A stretch of 49,503 bases of DNA, from positions 1 through 49,503 of the IMG/VR virus record IMGVR_UViG_3300025086_000045; one strand, given 5' to 3'. Below are positions 6,482-12,797 of the stretch, in pieces. Every line of letters begins with the position of its first letter. Position 1 is the stretch's first letter. Source of the stretch: a virus. A program made the position numbers and the translations under genes. A model generated the notes under the pieces. It made no database searches. It was not told the origin of the DNA and saw only the letters and a list, made by a program, of their open reading frames with translations.

Positions 6482-6619
6482 TTAAGTGATGTTTTTAATT
6501 GTTTTTAATCTAATTTCTGTGCCTTCATCTGCTCTTTTGTGAGCAAGGTCTTCATTGGAAGTGAAACACTCCTTTCCATTTCTCATGTATATGTAATACA
6601 CTGTTGATTCTTCTACCAT
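6482..6619 (-). CDS. Hypothetical very small protein (45 aa)
   Basis: The ATG at 6619 (MVEESTVYYIYMRNGKE) is preferred to one at 6673, because the longer version would begin inside the terminator at 6651-6690. The product looks like a three-stranded beta unit (STVYYIYMRNGK, EIRLKTIKN). It is followed by 12 bases before the next gene. Confidence 0.5.
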   Translation of the reverse strand: MVEESTVYYIYMRNGKECFTSNEDLAHKRADEGTEIRLKTIKNIT

Positions 6620-6650
6620 AGTAAAATTTAATTTGTTTTTAAGTAAATAA

Positions 6651-6690
6651 ATAAAAAGGGGTAGTTTTATCACAGACTACCCCTTACTTT
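6651..6690 (-). terminator. Rho-independent terminator
   Basis: On the minus strand AAGGGGTAG pairs with CTACCCCTT (nine perfect pairs, 12-base loop) and is followed by TTTATTTATTT. It ends the unit that contains the genes at 6716-7237. Confidence 0.85.
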
Positions 6691-6715
6691 CAGTGGCCTA
6701 ATTCTCATACAGACA

Positions 6716-6907
6716 TTAGCTAAATGCCCAAGGTTTCGTGCTATTTTCACTGACTGGGTTCCACCAGCTTAGAGTCCCATGCGATTTTAAAGAGTAAATT
6801 TGGACTGTACAACCTCTATTACCTGCTGTGTCAGGCAATTTCTTAATGTGTGCAGTTTTGTTACGCTGAGATAACTGCAAACTCCTATTACCTTCTAGTA
6901 AAACCAT
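6716..6907 (-). CDS. Hypothetical small protein
   Basis: The start at 6907 (MVLLEGNRSLQLS) gives 63 residues and a 20-base overlap with the gene upstream; the longer frame from 6946 would overlap it by 59 bases. The sequence is polar, with a single Cys and two Trp near the C-terminus (GTLSWWNPV). It is not recognised. It lies directly before a terminator. Confidence 0.5.
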   Translation of the reverse strand: MVLLEGNRSLQLSQRNKTAHIKKLPDTAGNRGCTVQIYSLKSHGTLSWWNPVSENSTKPWAFS

Positions 6908-7118
6908 TACGCATATAAAATAGATCATCTTCAATTTCTTCTTCACGGAAATTACGCTCTATACCTCCTATAGGCATACTACGATCAGGCTCCTCATTCT
7001 TAATAAGACTTTCATAATACGATATAATCTTACCGACACTAACTCCTGGAAGGATATCTCCATCCAAGAGATTAGTGAATTTCTTTCTTGTATTAGTTAA
7101 TGCTTCTTCTTTAGTCAT
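6888..7118 (-). CDS. Hypothetical small protein
   Basis: A 76-residue charged protein, helical at the N-terminus (MTKEEALTNTRKKFTNLL) with an acidic patch (REEEIEDDLFY) near the end. Its ATG overlaps the stop of the membrane micropeptide upstream as ATGA, which fixes the start. No function is known. Confidence 0.65.
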   Translation of the reverse strand: MTKEEALTNTRKKFTNLLDGDILPGVSVGKIISYYESLIKNEEPDRSMPIGGIERNFREEEIEDDLFYMRNGFTRR

Positions 7119-7237
7119 AATAACTGCTTTACAAAATTAATAATTTTACAAGGTAAATAAAAATCATTAGCGATAATCATGCTAACGAACAATAAGCTAC
7201 CCCATACGATCAAACTAATTTTAAGTTCTTTGTTCAT
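7115..7237 (-). CDS. Small membrane protein (40 aa)
   Basis: Starts at the ATG at 7237 (MNKELKISLIVWGSLL) and stops with TGA at 7115-7117, overlapping the ATG of the next gene. Residues 7-23 form one hydrophobic helix. The exact ATGA overlap and the A-rich leader with an ACTTAAA box support a real gene. Function unknown. Confidence 0.6.
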   Translation of the reverse strand: MNKELKISLIVWGSLLFVSMIIANDFYLPCKIINFVKQLL

Positions 7238-7452
7238 AATAGTGGTTTAAGTGAATAAATAAAATATCAGGTCTGATTACTAAGTGTAATCTATTTATAA
7301 GATTGATGGACAAACAGTCTCACTAACCTGATTAAGAAAGTCAAAGTCAACAGAATCGTATTCGGGTAACTTGAGTCAAACATAACATACTGCAGATACA
7401 TTATGCTATTCATCAAGGAATGGATTATCATTCATCTCTCTCAACCCATCAA

Positions 7453-7499
7453 CTCTTTATTGCTTAAAGCGAATTGCGCTAATATAAAACAATAAAGAG
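7453..7499. repeat. Inverted repeat with 10-bp perfect arms
   Basis: CTCTTTATTG at 7453-7462 is the exact reverse complement of CAATAAAGAG at 7490-7499. The 27-base interval contains a smaller dyad (AGCG and CGCT around AATTG). There is no U-tract in either direction, so it is not an ordinary terminator. Confidence 0.6.
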
Positions 7500-7844
7500 G
7501 CTAGACTGCCTCTTGCCCTCTGACTTAATTTTCTAAATGCGGGAAACTATGATGCTCTTCTTCTATATAGAGAGAGTACTAATATACTATAAGGTAAACA
7601 TCACTCTGTTTTACAACAAAGTTAGCTATATAAAATATTATATATACTATATACTATTAATAAATAATAATATACACTTACTACCAATGATATACATAGA
7701 TGTTGTACTATCTTATAAAGATTAAAACACACAAGTATTTCCGCAAAAACAAAAACAAAATTCAATTTCTGCTTACTAATTCCAAATATGCGTACTATTT
7801 TGATCCTTGTGTCTTTGTTTTCTTTTAAAAGCTTGACATTATTC

Positions 7845-7903
7845 ATGCAAAGCAAGTATTGCTTTTGCATTTGGCTTGCCAATGACATCAACGTAAGTTG
7901 ATG
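7845..7903. repeat. Two adjacent hairpins
   Basis: ATGCAAAGCAA (7845-7855) pairs with TTGCTTTTGCAT (7859-7870) with one bulged base and a GTA loop. CATCAAC (7886-7892) pairs with GTTGATG (7897-7903) with a GTAA loop, and an imperfect outer stem extends the second one. They lie downstream of the terminator of the 7978-8511 gene, as seen on the minus strand. Confidence 0.55.
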
Positions 7904-7920
7904 GTTAGCAAAAAAAGGGA

Positions 7921-7966
7921 AAAAGAAAAAGAAAAGCCAAGAGCCCCAAAGGGATCTCTTGGTTCT
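7921..7966 (-). terminator. Rho-independent terminator after the 7978-8511 gene
   Basis: On the minus strand CCAAGAG pairs with CTCTTGG, with a nested TCCC/GGGG extension closing a UUU loop, followed by CTTTTCTTTTTC. A long stem with a pyrimidine tract directly after the gene stop is a clear intrinsic terminator. Confidence 0.85.
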
Positions 7967-7977
7967 TTTCTCAAAGA

Positions 7978-8511
7978 TTAAGACTTTGTCTTCTTCTTTG
8001 CAGCTGATGCAATCTTCTGTGCAATGCTTGCAGCATCAACGGAAGGTTCTTCAGCTACAGATGATGTTGCTTCAGCTACTTCATCTGAATCCTGATAGTC
8101 TTGTGCAATAGCATGAGCAAGGCTTGTCCTTGCCTCTGATATGCAGAAGTCTAGATTAGATGGTCCATATTCTTTAATGGCATCATTAACGAATTTGACC
8201 AATCTAAGGTCAGGATTGATGGACCCTTTGTTGATACCCACTTGGGTTTCCAACATAGGGAAACGTTCATTTAGCAATCTGCTTATTGGTTTATCCAATG
8301 AGAAGTGCAAAGGAACTTTCTGTCCATCACTGTTTAACACAGGAGTGACTTGGTCATTCTGGGTTAAATAGGATACAGTTCTGCCTTTCTTTAGAATGGA
8401 AGAAGTGTATTGATCAAGTTCATCATCAGTCCCGTGGACTTTGAAGATGTGCTTGCCACTTACGGTAGTTTTGTAAAAAGTGGCGTAAAAGGTTGAATTT
8501 TGATTATCCAT
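7978..8511 (-). CDS. Hypothetical early protein
   Basis: A 177-residue protein. Residues 1-75 look beta-rich (STFYATFYKTTVSGKHIFKV, RTVSYLTQNDQVTPVL), and a helical middle part (LRLVKFVNDAIKEYG) leads to a low-complexity Ala/Ser/Glu linker and a basic tail (SAAKKKTKS). Its codon use is visibly more GC-rich than that of the neighbours, as in highly expressed genes. It stands alone between its own leader and a strong terminator. A DNA-binding role is conceivable from the layout (folded domain plus basic tail), but no family is recognised. Confidence 0.7.
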   Translation of the reverse strand: MDNQNSTFYATFYKTTVSGKHIFKVHGTDDELDQYTSSILKKGRTVSYLTQNDQVTPVLNSDGQKVPLHFSLDKPISRLLNERFPMLETQVGINKGSINPDLRLVKFVNDAIKEYGPSNLDFCISEARTSLAHAIAQDYQDSDEVAEATSSVAEEPSVDAASIAQKIASAAKKKTKS

Positions 8512-8577
8512 GATAATTGAAATTTAAGTGAATATTGATTTATCAATTGAATATTAAGGCTAGTAGAAGAAGGGAAA

Positions 8578-8602
8578 GAAAAAAAAGGCTTATTCAGCCT
8601 TT
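8578..8602 (-). terminator. Terminator overlapping the stop of the 8590-8826 gene
   Basis: On the minus strand AAAGGCT, a GAATA loop and AGCCTTT form a 7-bp stem followed by more Ts. The stop codon TAA of the gene lies in the loop and right arm. Confidence 0.75.
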
Positions 8603-8826
8603 GTTAATACATCACCTGTGTATGTATCAGGGAAATCTTCATTGTATTTCCACTCGCTAAAGCCTGTGGAAATCCATTGGAGTATTTCTCCTTTGTAGGC
8701 ATATTCTATTGCTATACCTGGTTCAGGGTATAAGCAATAAAGAGGCCTACCTTCGTTGTCACCTTGTGGGGCAACCATGCCTGCATCAAGCAGGGCTTTG
8801 AATACAATTAAAACTATAGTTTTCAT
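8590..8826 (-). CDS. Hypothetical small protein, first gene of the minus-strand block
   Basis: A 78-residue protein. The N-terminus (MKTIVLIVFKALLDAG) is hydrophobic but lacks a clear signal-peptide cleavage site; the rest is acidic and aromatic-rich (GIAIEYAYKGEILQW). It is the promoter-proximal gene of the leftward block, next to the divergent intergenic region, and so likely one of the first genes expressed. Many first genes of this kind are host-takeover proteins, but nothing in the sequence shows it. Confidence 0.65.
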   Translation of the reverse strand: MKTIVLIVFKALLDAGMVAPQGDNEGRPLYCLYPEPGIAIEYAYKGEILQWISTGFSEWKYNEDFPDTYTGDVLTKAE

Positions 8827-8835
8827 TTTATTTTT

Positions 8836-8855
8836 GTTTAAAGTTCTCTTTAAAC
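8836..8855. promoter_or_regulatory. Perfect palindrome in the leader of the leftmost early gene
   Basis: GTTTAAAG, TTCT, CTTTAAAC: two perfect 8-bp arms around 4 bases, placed 9 bases upstream of the ATG at 8826. It could be an operator or a hairpin that covers the translation start region. Confidence 0.5.
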
Positions 8856-9187
8856 ATTCGGGCTAGGGAGAAGTAGTAGTAGTAGTAATGGGTATATAGA
8901 ATAATAATTTATATAATAGATACCAAGTTATAATAGATACTCAGTATGATTAGTATATACAATACATATAAATAATATATATAATACATACCACATCTTA
9001 GTAGCAACCTATCCATAGAGGTATCACATTATCCCACTGTCAAAAAAAATAGGAATTACTTTTGCAAAAAAAGTTTTTTGTTTTAAAAATGATAGGGGGT
9101 GTGCACCAACTCAGTACAGTGGTGGGGTCAGCCAGCATAGGATCCACTACTACCTCTTACATGGAGTATTTCTACTACCGTTAAATA
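8856..9187. other. Divergent intergenic region
   Basis: About 330 bases with no gene, between the leftward and rightward blocks. It contains TAG-triplet repeats at about 8872-8887, a very AT-rich stretch (8895-8990), a run of A and T blocks at 9042-9082, and a GC-richer patch at 9090-9160. Leftward early promoters must lie here, but none can be placed with confidence. Confidence 0.5.
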
Positions 9188-9203
9188 AATTTTATTATAT
9201 TTG
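9188..9203 (+). promoter_or_regulatory. Promoter box for the GroES-like unit
   Basis: AATTTTATTATATTTG ends in TATATTTG, an exact match to the Bacteroidota -7 consensus TAnnTTTG, and lies 19 bases before the ATG at 9222. Similar boxes precede other plus-strand units. Confidence 0.6.
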
Positions 9204-9221
9204 TCTAAAACCAACACAATC

Positions 9222-9521
9222 ATGAGTAAATTTATTTTAAGAGGAAATAAGGTCTTGATAGACAAGCCTGAGAAAAAAAAAGAAGAGAACAAACTTGATC
9301 TTATCCTGTCTGAGGATGATGAGAAGGCTATAGAGAAGGATATGATGAAGGAGTGGACTCATCTTAATGTCTTTGCAGTGGGGGAAGAAGTTAATGATGT
9401 AAAGGTGGGGGATAAAGTATATGTCCGTACTGGCGCCCTTCATAGTGCTGAGATTATAGATATGGACGGAAGTATCAAGATGATGGTATTGGTACATGAT
9501 ATTGTAATGATATGGCAATAA
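9222..9521 (+). CDS. GroES-like co-chaperonin
   Basis: A 99-residue protein starting at the ATG at 9222; an in-frame TTG at 9201 lies inside the promoter box and is rejected. It opens with LRGNKVLIDKP, as the first strand of a chaperonin-10 barrel, and the C-terminal half carries VFAVGEEVNDVKVGDKVYVR and then LVHDIVMIW, matching the VGDKV and final-strand pattern of GroES. The usual mobile loop motif is replaced by a Lys/Glu-rich insert at about residues 17-40. Phage GroES homologues such as T4 gp31 replace host GroES so that the chaperonin can fold the capsid protein; that role is inferred. It is the first rightward gene. Confidence 0.75.
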   Translation: MSKFILRGNKVLIDKPEKKKEENKLDLILSEDDEKAIEKDMMKEWTHLNVFAVGEEVNDVKVGDKVYVRTGALHSAEIIDMDGSIKMMVLVHDIVMIWQ

Positions 9522-9802
9522 AAGAATCAGCTAAAGATTGGTATAAGGAGATGCATGGTAACTCTGTATATGGTAATATGAGTGATGGTGTTGTCCCACT
9601 TCCGCCAGTTGAAGAAGATAGTATAGTAGAATCTGTACTTGAGAAGTATCAGGAAAGATCTGAAACAGGTAAACTAAAGTATGGAAAGACTTTAGATAGA
9701 AAAGACCTTACTATGAAGCAATGGTTAACTCATTTACAAGAGGAGTTAATGGATGCTACGTTATATGTCGAGAAATTATTAAAAGAAATAAAGTCGTTAT
9801 GA
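9512..9802 (+). CDS. MazG-like nucleotide pyrophosphohydrolase family protein
   Basis: A 96-residue protein. Its C-terminal 60 residues (SIVESVLEKYQERS, KYGKTLDRKDL, then HLQEELMDATLYVEKL) match the helical layout of small MazG/DUF550-type phage proteins, in which EELxDAxxY carries metal-binding acidic residues. Only part of the canonical metal-binding set is clear, so activity on dNTPs is not certain. The start overlaps the GroES-like gene by 10 bases and the end overlaps the next gene as ATGA. Confidence 0.6.
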   Translation: MAIKESAKDWYKEMHGNSVYGNMSDGVVPLPPVEEDSIVESVLEKYQERSETGKLKYGKTLDRKDLTMKQWLTHLQEELMDATLYVEKLLKEIKSL

Positions 9803-9999
9803 TTATAAAAATATTAATTACCTTATTTGGATTATCGTGTGCTATACTATTAGCAATATTATCTCATGCTCTTATGCAAGATATAGTAGATCCAGTAACA
9901 AAAAGAAGAGTTCGAGATAACCAGGCAAGAACGTATGGGTTTATTGGATATCTTGTAAGTAGTAGTATTATATTCGGATTATATCACTATTTATTTTAA
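9799..9999 (+). CDS. Small two-span membrane protein
   Basis: A 66-residue protein starting at 9799, fixed by the ATGA overlap with the gene before. Two hydrophobic helices are visible, at residues 3-24 (IKILITLFGLSCAILLAILS) and 46-64 (YGFIGYLVSSSIIFGLYHY), with a basic loop between (TKRRVRDNQ). It is followed by two tandem hairpins ending in a U-tract. No function is recognised. Confidence 0.7.
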   Translation: MIIKILITLFGLSCAILLAILSHALMQDIVDPVTKRRVRDNQARTYGFIGYLVSSSIIFGLYHYLF

Positions 10000-10007
10000 A
10001 TGATTAC

Positions 10008-10082
10008 GAAAACAATACTTTAATCCATTTTTCGCCAAGGTATTGTTTTATAGCCCTTAGTTTTCTACTAGGGGCTTTTTTA
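10008..10082 (+). terminator. Tandem hairpins with terminator
   Basis: AACAATACTT (from 10010) pairs with AAGGTATTGTT (10037-10047), and a second stem AGCCCTTAG / CTAGGGGCT (10052-10076, one G-U) is followed directly by TTTTTT. The second is a textbook intrinsic terminator closing the GroES-like operon. Confidence 0.85.
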
Positions 10083-10090
10083 TATCAATA

Positions 10091-10122
10091 ATTTTTATTA
10101 TATTATAACTGTATATTTATTT
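10091..10122 (+). promoter_or_regulatory. Promoter region for the fibre module
   Basis: Contains TTTTTATTATATTATAA and, slightly downstream, CTGTATATTTATTT, both close to the recurring phage box. It lies just after a terminator and 16 bases before the gene at 10138, so transcription of the fibre operon should start here. Confidence 0.5.
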
Positions 10123-10137
10123 AAAAAAGGAAAACAA

Positions 10138-10752
10138 ATGGCAACAGGATTAAAAAGATCTAGTATCTTAACAGAATTTGCGTCTAAGAGAACGCAGCTT
10201 TGGCAATATTTAAATACAAGCATTGATGCTTTTCTTAAAGATGCAGGTTTAAGAACAACAGCTACTTTAGTAGAAGGTGCAACAAATGACTGGCCTTGTT
10301 CAGCTACAAAGTGTGCAAATGAAACTTATGTTAGAGATGGTGTCACTTATGATGTTTGGAGATATCAAGCTCAAGGACCTCTTCAAGCAAGTGATACAGC
10401 ATCACCAGGAGTTCAGTGGGTATCTACTAATGAATTTGGAACTGTAAACGTTTCAAAAGGTGGAGCAATTGAAATTATTAGTGATAGCAGTTTAGTATCT
10501 GCAAGAGATGGTGCAAACACTATTGACAGAACACCATTAGCTAATGATGCTTCATTAGTAGGAGATGGCGCAGGTGGAGCATCTCAGTTTATACAAATAC
10601 TTTACTTAACAGTTTATAATGACTCAGCTCCACTTACAGAGAATTGGGTGAGAGTGCAGGGTGTAAATAATGCTGATTATGACGGTAATTTAAATATAGA
10701 CTTTAAATTTATTGTAGAACAAGGAGCAACTGTTGAAGTAACAGTATCATAA
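10138..10752 (+). CDS. Putative virion protein, first gene of the fibre operon
   Basis: A 204-residue protein with a helical N-terminus (SILTEFASKRTQLWQYLNTS) and a beta-rich remainder with two closely placed Cys (WPCSATKCAN). The C-terminal strand pattern (NLNIDFKFIVEQGATVEVTV) resembles phage structural or fibre-base proteins. I do not recognise a family. It has a strong promoter region and an A-rich leader, so it is probably abundant. Confidence 0.6.
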   Translation: MATGLKRSSILTEFASKRTQLWQYLNTSIDAFLKDAGLRTTATLVEGATNDWPCSATKCANETYVRDGVTYDVWRYQAQGPLQASDTASPGVQWVSTNEFGTVNVSKGGAIEIISDSSLVSARDGANTIDRTPLANDASLVGDGAGGASQFIQILYLTVYNDSAPLTENWVRVQGVNNADYDGNLNIDFKFIVEQGATVEVTVS

Positions 10753-10785
10753 ATATTAAAATATTAAAATATTAAATAAGAAATA

Positions 10786-11244
10786 ATGGCAATAGTAAGA
10801 TTACTTAATACCGCAGGAACACCTTTACCAAGAATGGTTGCTGCATTAAAAGGAAACTGGATTGGAGTTGATTCTAAAGGATCAGAAGTAAGAACAGAAG
10901 CTGTATCAAAAGCAGAATTTTCAAAAGGAGTGTGGCAAGGTGACTTTTCACAACCAGAACCAAAAGAAGGAGTAACAATTAGTTACTTAGAATTAGAAGC
11001 AGATTTTTCTGATAATACTTTTTATCAAGATACTAGACTTAAAGTTAAAGTAAAGAAAGAGTGTGAAAAAGTTAAAGGTAAAGATGGTAAAGTTACAGAA
11101 ATATGTAGATACATTACTCCTTCTGATATATCAATATTTGCTACAAACATTACACGCGATGCAGCTCAAATGAATGTTAGAAGAGAACAAATAAACAGTG
11201 ATATTGTAGCTGCTGCAATTAAAAAAGTTAAAGAAAGCAAGTAA
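10786..11244 (+). CDS. Hypothetical protein of the fibre operon
   Basis: A 152-residue basic protein. The first 90 residues are beta-rich (AIVRLLNTAGTPLPR, TISYLELEADF), followed by a segment with two Cys (KKECEKVKG, TEICRYITP) and a C-terminal helix. It sits between two putative virion genes with a short spacer. No family is recognised; a structural or assembly part for the fibres is possible from context. Confidence 0.6.
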   Translation: MAIVRLLNTAGTPLPRMVAALKGNWIGVDSKGSEVRTEAVSKAEFSKGVWQGDFSQPEPKEGVTISYLELEADFSDNTFYQDTRLKVKVKKECEKVKGKDGKVTEICRYITPSDISIFATNITRDAAQMNVRREQINSDIVAAAIKKVKESK

Positions 11245-11247
11245 AAG

Positions 11248-11979
11248 ATGAAAAAGTTTATACCACAATCACCTGATCCATTTTTAAATTCAGGAGAAGA
11301 TATGTCTCCTGCTAAATTTGGGCATCTTAATGAAATAGTAAAAGAAATAAATGCTGGTGTCGGTGGTGGAGTTACGTCTGTAACAGCAATTGCACCATGT
11401 GTATCTTCAGGAGGAACAACTCCTGCTATTGGCATACCTGCAGCAGATGGTTTAACGGATGGTTATTGTAAAGCAACAGACTTTGCAACTTTTAGTGGTA
11501 AACAAGATGCTTTAACTTTAACTACAACAGGAAGTGGTGCAGCTACTCTAGTAGGTAGTACTTTAAATGTACCTACACCTGCAGCGTCTCCATTATTAAC
11601 TGCTACAGCAACCTTAACAGCTGCTAATATTATAGCAGGTGCTGGTGTAACTATACTTCCAGCTCCACTTGCTACAAAGTATTATGTAATACATAGCCTT
11701 GTTATGAAATTTAAAGGTGGAAGTGTAGCTTTTGATCAGGGTGTAAATTATAGACTTTTTCTAGAAAAAGGTGTGACTGATCTTAGCGGAACCCCTTCAG
11801 GTCCTAACCAGGCAATAGCAATACCTACAAATACATCAGATGCTTTTTTATATTGGAGTACTGCAATTAAAGGTGTAGGCCAAGCTGTTTCAGCAAATTG
11901 GGATAATATAGGAAGCTTACCTACAGTAGGAGATAGCGATGTGGTATTTGATATTACATATGAGTTAAAAGACTTTTAA
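11248..11979 (+). CDS. Tail fibre-like protein
   Basis: A 243-residue protein. After a short N-terminal part (SPDPFLNSGEDMSPAKF), it has the low-complexity sequence VTSVTAIAPCVSSGG typical of phage fibre shafts, then a Thr/Ala-rich beta region and a C-terminal domain of regular strands ending FDITYELKDF that could be a jelly-roll receptor-binding head. It starts 3 bases after the previous stop. Confidence 0.65.
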   Translation: MKKFIPQSPDPFLNSGEDMSPAKFGHLNEIVKEINAGVGGGVTSVTAIAPCVSSGGTTPAIGIPAADGLTDGYCKATDFATFSGKQDALTLTTTGSGAATLVGSTLNVPTPAASPLLTATATLTAANIIAGAGVTILPAPLATKYYVIHSLVMKFKGGSVAFDQGVNYRLFLEKGVTDLSGTPSGPNQAIAIPTNTSDAFLYWSTAIKGVGQAVSANWDNIGSLPTVGDSDVVFDITYELKDF

Positions 11980-11989
11980 AAAATAAATT

Positions 11990-12796
11990 ATGTCATTAAG
12001 AAATATTAGTAACTTCTTTAACATTATTAAAAAAGGTAGACTTAAGAGTCAACTTGCTGATACTGATATGATACCTGTTGGTACAAGAGATGTTACTAAC
12101 AGATCTGTATATCAAGATACAGCAATTAGTTTTAAAGATCTTGAAATACAGTTAGGTGGCGCAGGTGGTGTTGGCCCTCAAGGACCTCCAGGACCTCCAG
12201 GAGCAAATGGTTTGCCAGGTGCTACAGGGGCAACAGGACCTATAGGCCCTCCAGGACCAGTAGGTGCAGCAGGATTAAACTTTACAGGTACATGGAGTGC
12301 AGCATCTACATATGCAGTAGATGATGTAGCATTCTTTGACGGATCTAGTTATGTATGTACTAATCCAGTAGGACCAAGTGCTACAGACCCTTCGGCAGAT
12401 ACAGCTAATTGGGCTTTTTTAGCATTACAAGGTTTGCAAGGACCTCAAGGACCAATAGGTCTTACAGGACCTGCAGGAGCTAGTTTATGGTCTCCAGCAG
12501 TTTCTTTGACATTTAATACGGCATCAAGCACAATTGACTTATCTACAGGCAATACATTTTTAATAACCATTTCTACAGATACTACTATAGAAATGACATT
12601 ACCAGGATCTCCAATAGGAGATTATATCTTTATCATTGATAACAGTGGTGGCCATGTTGCTACACTTCAAACTGGTACAAACATGTACACTAATAATGGT
12701 TTACAACCTGTTATTTCAGGAACTACACTAATGAAAGGAACTTCAGATGGTACTAAAGTTTACATAACTTCATTAGAAAATATGCAAATAACATAA
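11990..12796 (+). CDS. Collagen-like fibre protein with carbohydrate-binding insert
   Basis: A 268-residue protein. Residues 57-95 are Gly-X-Y repeats (GPQGPPGPPG, GATGATGPIG), then comes a module with the layout of carbohydrate-binding family 5/12 (TWSAASTYAVDDVAFFDGSSYV, closing with NWAF), then a second collagen stretch (GLQGPQGPIGLTGPAG), then a C-terminal beta domain. Collagen triple helices form rigid stalks in phage fibres, so the protein should be a trimeric stalk with sugar-binding heads. It starts with a basic N-terminal helix that could anchor it to the virion. Confidence 0.75.
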   Translation: MSLRNISNFFNIIKKGRLKSQLADTDMIPVGTRDVTNRSVYQDTAISFKDLEIQLGGAGGVGPQGPPGPPGANGLPGATGATGPIGPPGPVGAAGLNFTGTWSAASTYAVDDVAFFDGSSYVCTNPVGPSATDPSADTANWAFLALQGLQGPQGPIGLTGPAGASLWSPAVSLTFNTASSTIDLSTGNTFLITISTDTTIEMTLPGSPIGDYIFIIDNSGGHVATLQTGTNMYTNNGLQPVISGTTLMKGTSDGTKVYITSLENMQIT

Positions 12797-12797
12797 T

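Larger units (their letters stand above)
7238..7920. other. Gene-poor, structure-rich spacer
   Basis: About 680 bases with no convincing gene. Frames on both strands here are either very AT-rich (7537-7725 plus, 7622-7891 minus, the latter made largely of TA-repeat codons) or short (7291-7431 minus, 46 codons, hydrophobic). The stretch holds many inverted repeats: overlapping dyads at 7266-7277 and 7275-7291, a 10-bp stem at 7453-7499, GAGGC/GCCTC at 7497-7512, and hairpins at 7845-7870 and 7886-7903. It also has a run of alternating A and T at about 7625-7680. A regulatory RNA, a long leader or a replication origin could lie here; no tRNA was found by eye. Confidence 0.5.

Noticed and set aside
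7291-7431. 46-codon hydrophobic minus-strand frame upstream of the gene at 7115-7237
   Set aside because: It could be a membrane micropeptide, but nothing fixes the start, it does not abut another gene, and it overlaps several dyads; kept only as part of the spacer description.
7537-7725. 62-codon plus-strand frame
   Set aside because: It lies antisense to the direction of the block, is made of Tyr/Ile/Leu codons from AT-rich DNA, and has no leader or neighbour in the same direction.
7622-7891. 89-codon minus-strand frame in the spacer
   Set aside because: The second half is a translation of an alternating A/T tract, the first half runs across the strong hairpin at 7845-7870, and neither end fits neighbouring genes.
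9090-9170. GC-richer patch considered as a tRNA
   Set aside because: No acceptor stem or T-arm could be formed; the short stem around GTGCACC does not give a cloverleaf.
11990-12796. Gly-X-Y DNA repeats considered as a CRISPR or tandem-repeat element
   Set aside because: The periodicity is 9 bases in frame with a collagen-like protein; there are no spacers.
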